64,000 nucleotides of DNA from Acetomicrobium hydrogeniformans ATCC BAA-1850. GTDB taxonomy: Bacteria > Synergistota > Synergistia > Synergistales > Acetomicrobiaceae. A model generated the notes under the pieces. It had not been told where the DNA came from. It saw nothing but the letters and a program-made list of their open reading frames with translations, and ran no database searches. The stretch lies in NCBI RefSeq assembly GCF_000160455.2, contig NZ_ACJX03000001.1, positions 1,994,001-2,058,000 on the forward strand. The letters are read 5' to 3'. This document shows positions 61,207 through 64,000 of the stretch, one piece after another; the first letter of the stretch is position 1; each line of letters begins with the position of its first letter. The translations under genes and the position numbers were made by a program.

Positions 61207-62213
61207 TAAAGGTTTACGGTGCTTGCCAATGCCAGCAGGCGTGCCGTTTCTTCCACGTCGCTGGGGTCGACCAATTCTACGGGCGTGTGCATGTACATGA
61301 GCGGTATGGAGACCAGCGCCGTCTTTATGCCCGACCTCGTAAGCTGTACCTCGTCCGTGTCGGTATGAGATCTCCCGGGCGTGGGCTCGATCTGCGTCCT
61401 TACGCCGTGACGTTTTGCCACATCACATAAGGCCTTGTAAAACTCCCTGTTTATGACGGGCCCGACTGCCAATACGGGACCTTCCGAGATCTTAATCGGG
61501 GGCATCTGCGGGATACGCTCGTTGCCGTGGGTGACGTCTACCACTATGGCCTCGTCCAACCCAAGCTCGTACGCGACGGAGACCGCCCCCGGACCTGCGA
61601 TCTCCTCCTGGCTTGAAAAGATGAAATAAACGTCAGCCCTGTTTTTTATCGTCTCAAGCTCGCTAGCAGCCAAGATTAAGGCAGCACAGCTTGCCCTGTT
61701 GTCCAATGCCTTACCCGAGAACCTGTCGCCTAAAGAGGCACACCTTCCTTCGATGACGCAAATGTCTCCTACGCTTACGGTTTCGCTTAAGGGGCTGCAG
61801 GAGACGTCGACGTAAATGTCGTTGTAATCGGGGACCTTATCTTTTTGATCATCTTTTTGGAGGTGAGGAGGAAGAAAGCCTACAACTCCTGTGGCGACAC
61901 CTTGCTTGGTGAATATCTTCATCCTTTGGGAGATGACCACCTTTGGATCTATGCCGCCGATTGGCTCAACCCTCAAAAAACCTCTTTCTTCAAGCTTTGC
62001 GACGACGAACCCTATCTCGTCAGCATGGGCAAATATCCCAAGCTTTTTGCCGTTTTGTCCCTTTTTAGCGGCTATAAGTGCGTTCATCCTGTGCTTTCTT
62101 ACGGAATCGACGTAGAGTTTGATGTTTTCTTCGATGACCTTCAGGACTTCGTCCTCATAGCCCGAAGGACTGTCAGCGCTTGAAAGACATTTAAGCAAAG
62201 AAACCGTATCCAA
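61206..62213 (-). CDS. M42-family aminopeptidase, copy 1
   Basis: The 335-residue protein has FAHADEIGFVVAKL near 57, KALDNRASCAALIL near 165, SQEEIAGPGAVSVAYE near 190 and PGRSHTDTDEVQLTRSG near 282. Note GKALDNRAS in place of the usual DDR motif. The TTG at 62213 is preferred because AAAGGAG is too close to the ATG at 62219. First gene of the three-gene set. Confidence 0.9.
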   Translation of the reverse strand: MDTVSLLKCLSSADSPSGYEDEVLKVIEENIKLYVDSVRKHRMNALIAAKKGQNGKKLGIFAHADEIGFVVAKLEERGFLRVEPIGGIDPKVVISQRMKIFTKQGVATGVVGFLPPHLQKDDQKDKVPDYNDIYVDVSCSPLSETVSVGDICVIEGRCASLGDRFSGKALDNRASCAALILAASELETIKNRADVYFIFSSQEEIAGPGAVSVAYELGLDEAIVVDVTHGNERIPQMPPIKISEGPVLAVGPVINREFYKALCDVAKRHGVRTQIEPTPGRSHTDTDEVQLTRSGIKTALVSIPLMYMHTPVELVDPSDVEETARLLALASTVNL

Positions 62214-62251
62214 TGACATCACTCCTTTGGTCGTAGCTATACATAAAGCAG

Positions 62252-62383
62252 CTAGGATTTAAGCTCAGGAATCTCCCTGACAAGTTGCTTTGCAGTTTCT
62301 ATCCATTCCTTGATCACAACAAAAGCTTTTACAGCCTCATCATATGTTTCGTCATCGGCCATGCAACCCGGCAATTCCGACAC
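62252..62383 (-). pseudogene. Truncated HicB-type antitoxin relic
   Basis: Forty-three codons read SELPGCMADDETYDEAVKAF, then IKEWIETAKQLVREIPELKS, matching the second half of HicB-like antitoxins (LPGCxAxGxTxEEA...IxEWIE). The N-terminal strand is absent, with an in-frame stop just before, and no HicA toxin lies next to it. It is a leftover of a toxin-antitoxin pair. Confidence 0.65.
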
Positions 62384-62431
62384 TTATACTATAAAACAAT
62401 TATCTTCTTTATTCCAATATTTACAGGAGGG

Positions 62432-62758
62432 TTAGCACTTCCAGAAAAAGGCAAGCCACAGGCAGGGCGGAGCGGTGCTTGTCGAAAGGACGCGGTGTTT
62501 GACGTGAGCGGGGATTAAGACCCATTCTCCCCTTTCGAGCACTTTTGTGCTGCCGTCCTCCCACTGGATAACTCCCTGTCCTTCGAGGACGCACACCCAC
62601 TCATTTTCTTTTTGGTCGTACCAAAACCCCTCGGGAGATGCCTGGCCTGTCGAAATGATGCGCTCTATGCGCACCCATTCGTCGGCATAAAGAATCTCAG
62701 TGACCTCTTCGCTAAGCGATGCCACTGATGGATCGTAAAGATTCGCATTCTTTTTCAT
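62432..62758 (-). CDS. Small cupin-domain protein
   Basis: The 108-residue protein is a single-domain cupin, with NEWVCVLEGQGVIQW (partial motif 1) and GEWVLIPAHVKHRV (motif 2). The His cluster is poor in motif 1, so metal binding may be limited. Starts with ATG 62758; the upstream GTG is an alternative. No pathway partner is evident. Confidence 0.75.
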   Translation of the reverse strand: MKKNANLYDPSVASLSEEVTEILYADEWVRIERIISTGQASPEGFWYDQKENEWVCVLEGQGVIQWEDGSTKVLERGEWVLIPAHVKHRVLSTSTAPPCLWLAFFWKC

Positions 62759-62830
62759 TAATGGAAGCACTCCATTTCTAAGATCGGGCGAAAATTCAAG
62801 ATTTAGGCCAAAATATATTTTAAAACTATA

Positions 62831-63926
62831 CTAAAAAGCCGGGTTTCTATATTTATTTGTCATCTTATCTATCGCTTCCCACAAGCCCTGCAGGTAAACT
62901 GCGCCTAATGCCCTGTCATATAACCCGTAACCGGGGCGGCCTGTTTCTTTCCATATCATCCTACCGTGATCCGGCCTCATGTATCCGTCAAATTCCACAT
63001 CGTAAAAGGCCTTTACGATCTCAAACATGTCAAGGGATCCGCATTTGGAGAGGTGTGCGCTTTCATAGAAATCCCTTTCGGAGGTGAATTTAAGGTTTCT
63101 GATGTGCGCAAAATGGATCCTGCCTTCCCTACCAAACTCCCTAATGATAGCAGGGATGTCGTTTTGCCTGTTAGCGCCGAGAGAACCAGTGCAAACGGCA
63201 ATGCCGTTGTACCTGCTTTTGTTCAGGTCCAGAAATTTGCGTATGTTCTCCCTTCCCGTTATGACCCTTGGCAAGCCAAACACCGGCCAGGGCGGATCGT
63301 CGGGGTGTATGGCCATCTTTATGTCGCACTCCTCTGCGGAAGGTATTATGCTTATCGAGGAAATATTTGATATTTTTCCAGTACTTGTCCTCTGTCATCT
63401 CTTTGTATCTTTCTATAGTCCTTGAGATTTCCTTAAGCCTTTCTGGCTCCCAACCGGGAAGTTCTGAATCCTTCGACTGTTCCATGAACTGTTCGGCAAA
63501 GTTTTCAGGATTTATCTTGGATACGAAATCGTGCCTATATGCCATGGTCCTGGAGCCGTCGTCCAATCGCTGCTCTAACTCCGTCCTAAGCCAGTCGAAG
63601 GCGGGCATGAAGTTGTAGCAGATCACCTTCACGCCTATTTGGGAGAGGTTTTTCATGGTCTTTATGTAATTTTCTATGTACCTGTCCCGCGTTTCGAGCC
63701 CCAGCTTGATATCCTCATGCACATTTACGCTCTCTATCACTTCAAGCTTTAGGCCGTAGCTTTCGACTTCTTCCTTTAGGGCCTTGAGGCGTTCTATTGG
63801 CCACACCTCACCAACCGGTATGTCGAGCAAGCTGGTTACAACTACCTCCATCCCGGGAATCTGCTTGATCTGTTCAAGCGTTATATGGTCATATCCCTTT
63901 CCAAACCAACGAAAACTCATCTTCAC
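62831..63926 (-). pseudogene. uxuA: Mannonate dehydratase with a frameshift
   Basis: The first part, 63926 to about 63350, encodes the UxuA N-terminal barrel (MKMSFRWFGKGYDHITLEQI, VIESVNVHEDIKLG, CYNFMPAFDWLRT). The frame then leaves the family. The next frame, from about 63350, encodes the rest ([48 protein letters not shown]). Deleting one base near 63350 would restore a protein of about 360 residues. It is either a recent null mutation or a sequencing error. The intact enzyme dehydrates D-mannonate to 2-keto-3-deoxygluconate. GGAGGT precedes the GTG start. Confidence 0.88.
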
Positions 63927-64000
63927 GACATATCTACCTCCATGTTTATATACTTAGATGGCTGGTGCGGTCTTGTCTATCATACTACATGATAAATCAC

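Overview
The window looks like a chromosome segment of an anaerobic, peptide- and amino-acid-fermenting bacterium. Synergistota is the best guess, something like Acetomicrobium/Anaerobaculum. This is inferred from gene content: many M20, M24, M42 and C69 peptidase-type hydrolases, two glutamate-dehydrogenase-type enzymes, TRAP and ABC solute uptake, glyA/fhs/formate channel one-carbon genes, and a Desulfovibrio-type molybdenum aldehyde oxidoreductase. No rRNA, 16S or tRNA gene was found to confirm it. Most genes lie on the minus strand in long, tightly packed operons with TGATG, TAATG, ATGA and GTGA junctions.

0-9.5 kb: a molybdenum aldehyde oxidoreductase (mop) and a partial FAD/Fe-S partner lie behind a leader that folds like a Moco riboswitch with an intrinsic terminator. 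A second operon holds glyA, an M20 amidohydrolase, a DUF3100 membrane protein and a small membrane protein. A FadR-type GntR regulator follows. 9.7-13.2 kb: fhs, another M20 hydrolase, and a composite relic of an alanine racemase and an M20 gene.

13.3-25 kb: a catabolic operon of eleven genes reads panB, a U32-like TIM barrel, gdh, a eutB-like dehydratase, TRAP dctQ-dctM-dctP, an Asp/Glu racemase-type protein, a eutD/doeA-like M24 hydrolase, a second gdh and a second eutD/doeA-like hydrolase. It resembles ectoine/hydroxyectoine catabolism but lacks recognisable eutC, eutE/doeB, doeC and doeD. A divergent formate/nitrite channel shares a TGTCGACA operator-like element with it.

26-37 kb: mixed housekeeping and stress genes (C69 peptidase, Hsp20, YbaK, lytic transglycosylase, DtxR regulator, XRE-MATE pair, HD-GYP, Fe-S aldo/keto reductase, TPR-YrbL kinase-like protein). 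37-44 kb: a BMP-type ABC transporter with a DUF3798 binding protein, bracketed by two 107-bp repeats about 97% identical and by several gene relics. 43.8-47.6 kb: carB without carA, and a small HEXXH protein. 47.6-52.3 kb: a five-gene ABC transporter operon that includes an alkaline-phosphatase-superfamily enzyme.

52.5-59.1 kb (plus strand): a secreted protein of four repeated domains, then a bacterial choline/carnitine acyltransferase between two glycine-betaine/carnitine-type binding proteins. 59.2-64 kb: three tandem M42 aminopeptidases, a HicB relic, a cupin and a frameshifted mannonate dehydratase.

A recurrent theme is gene relics. At least four keep recognisable pieces from both sides of an internal deletion, suggesting ongoing deletion-driven decay of duplicated genes.
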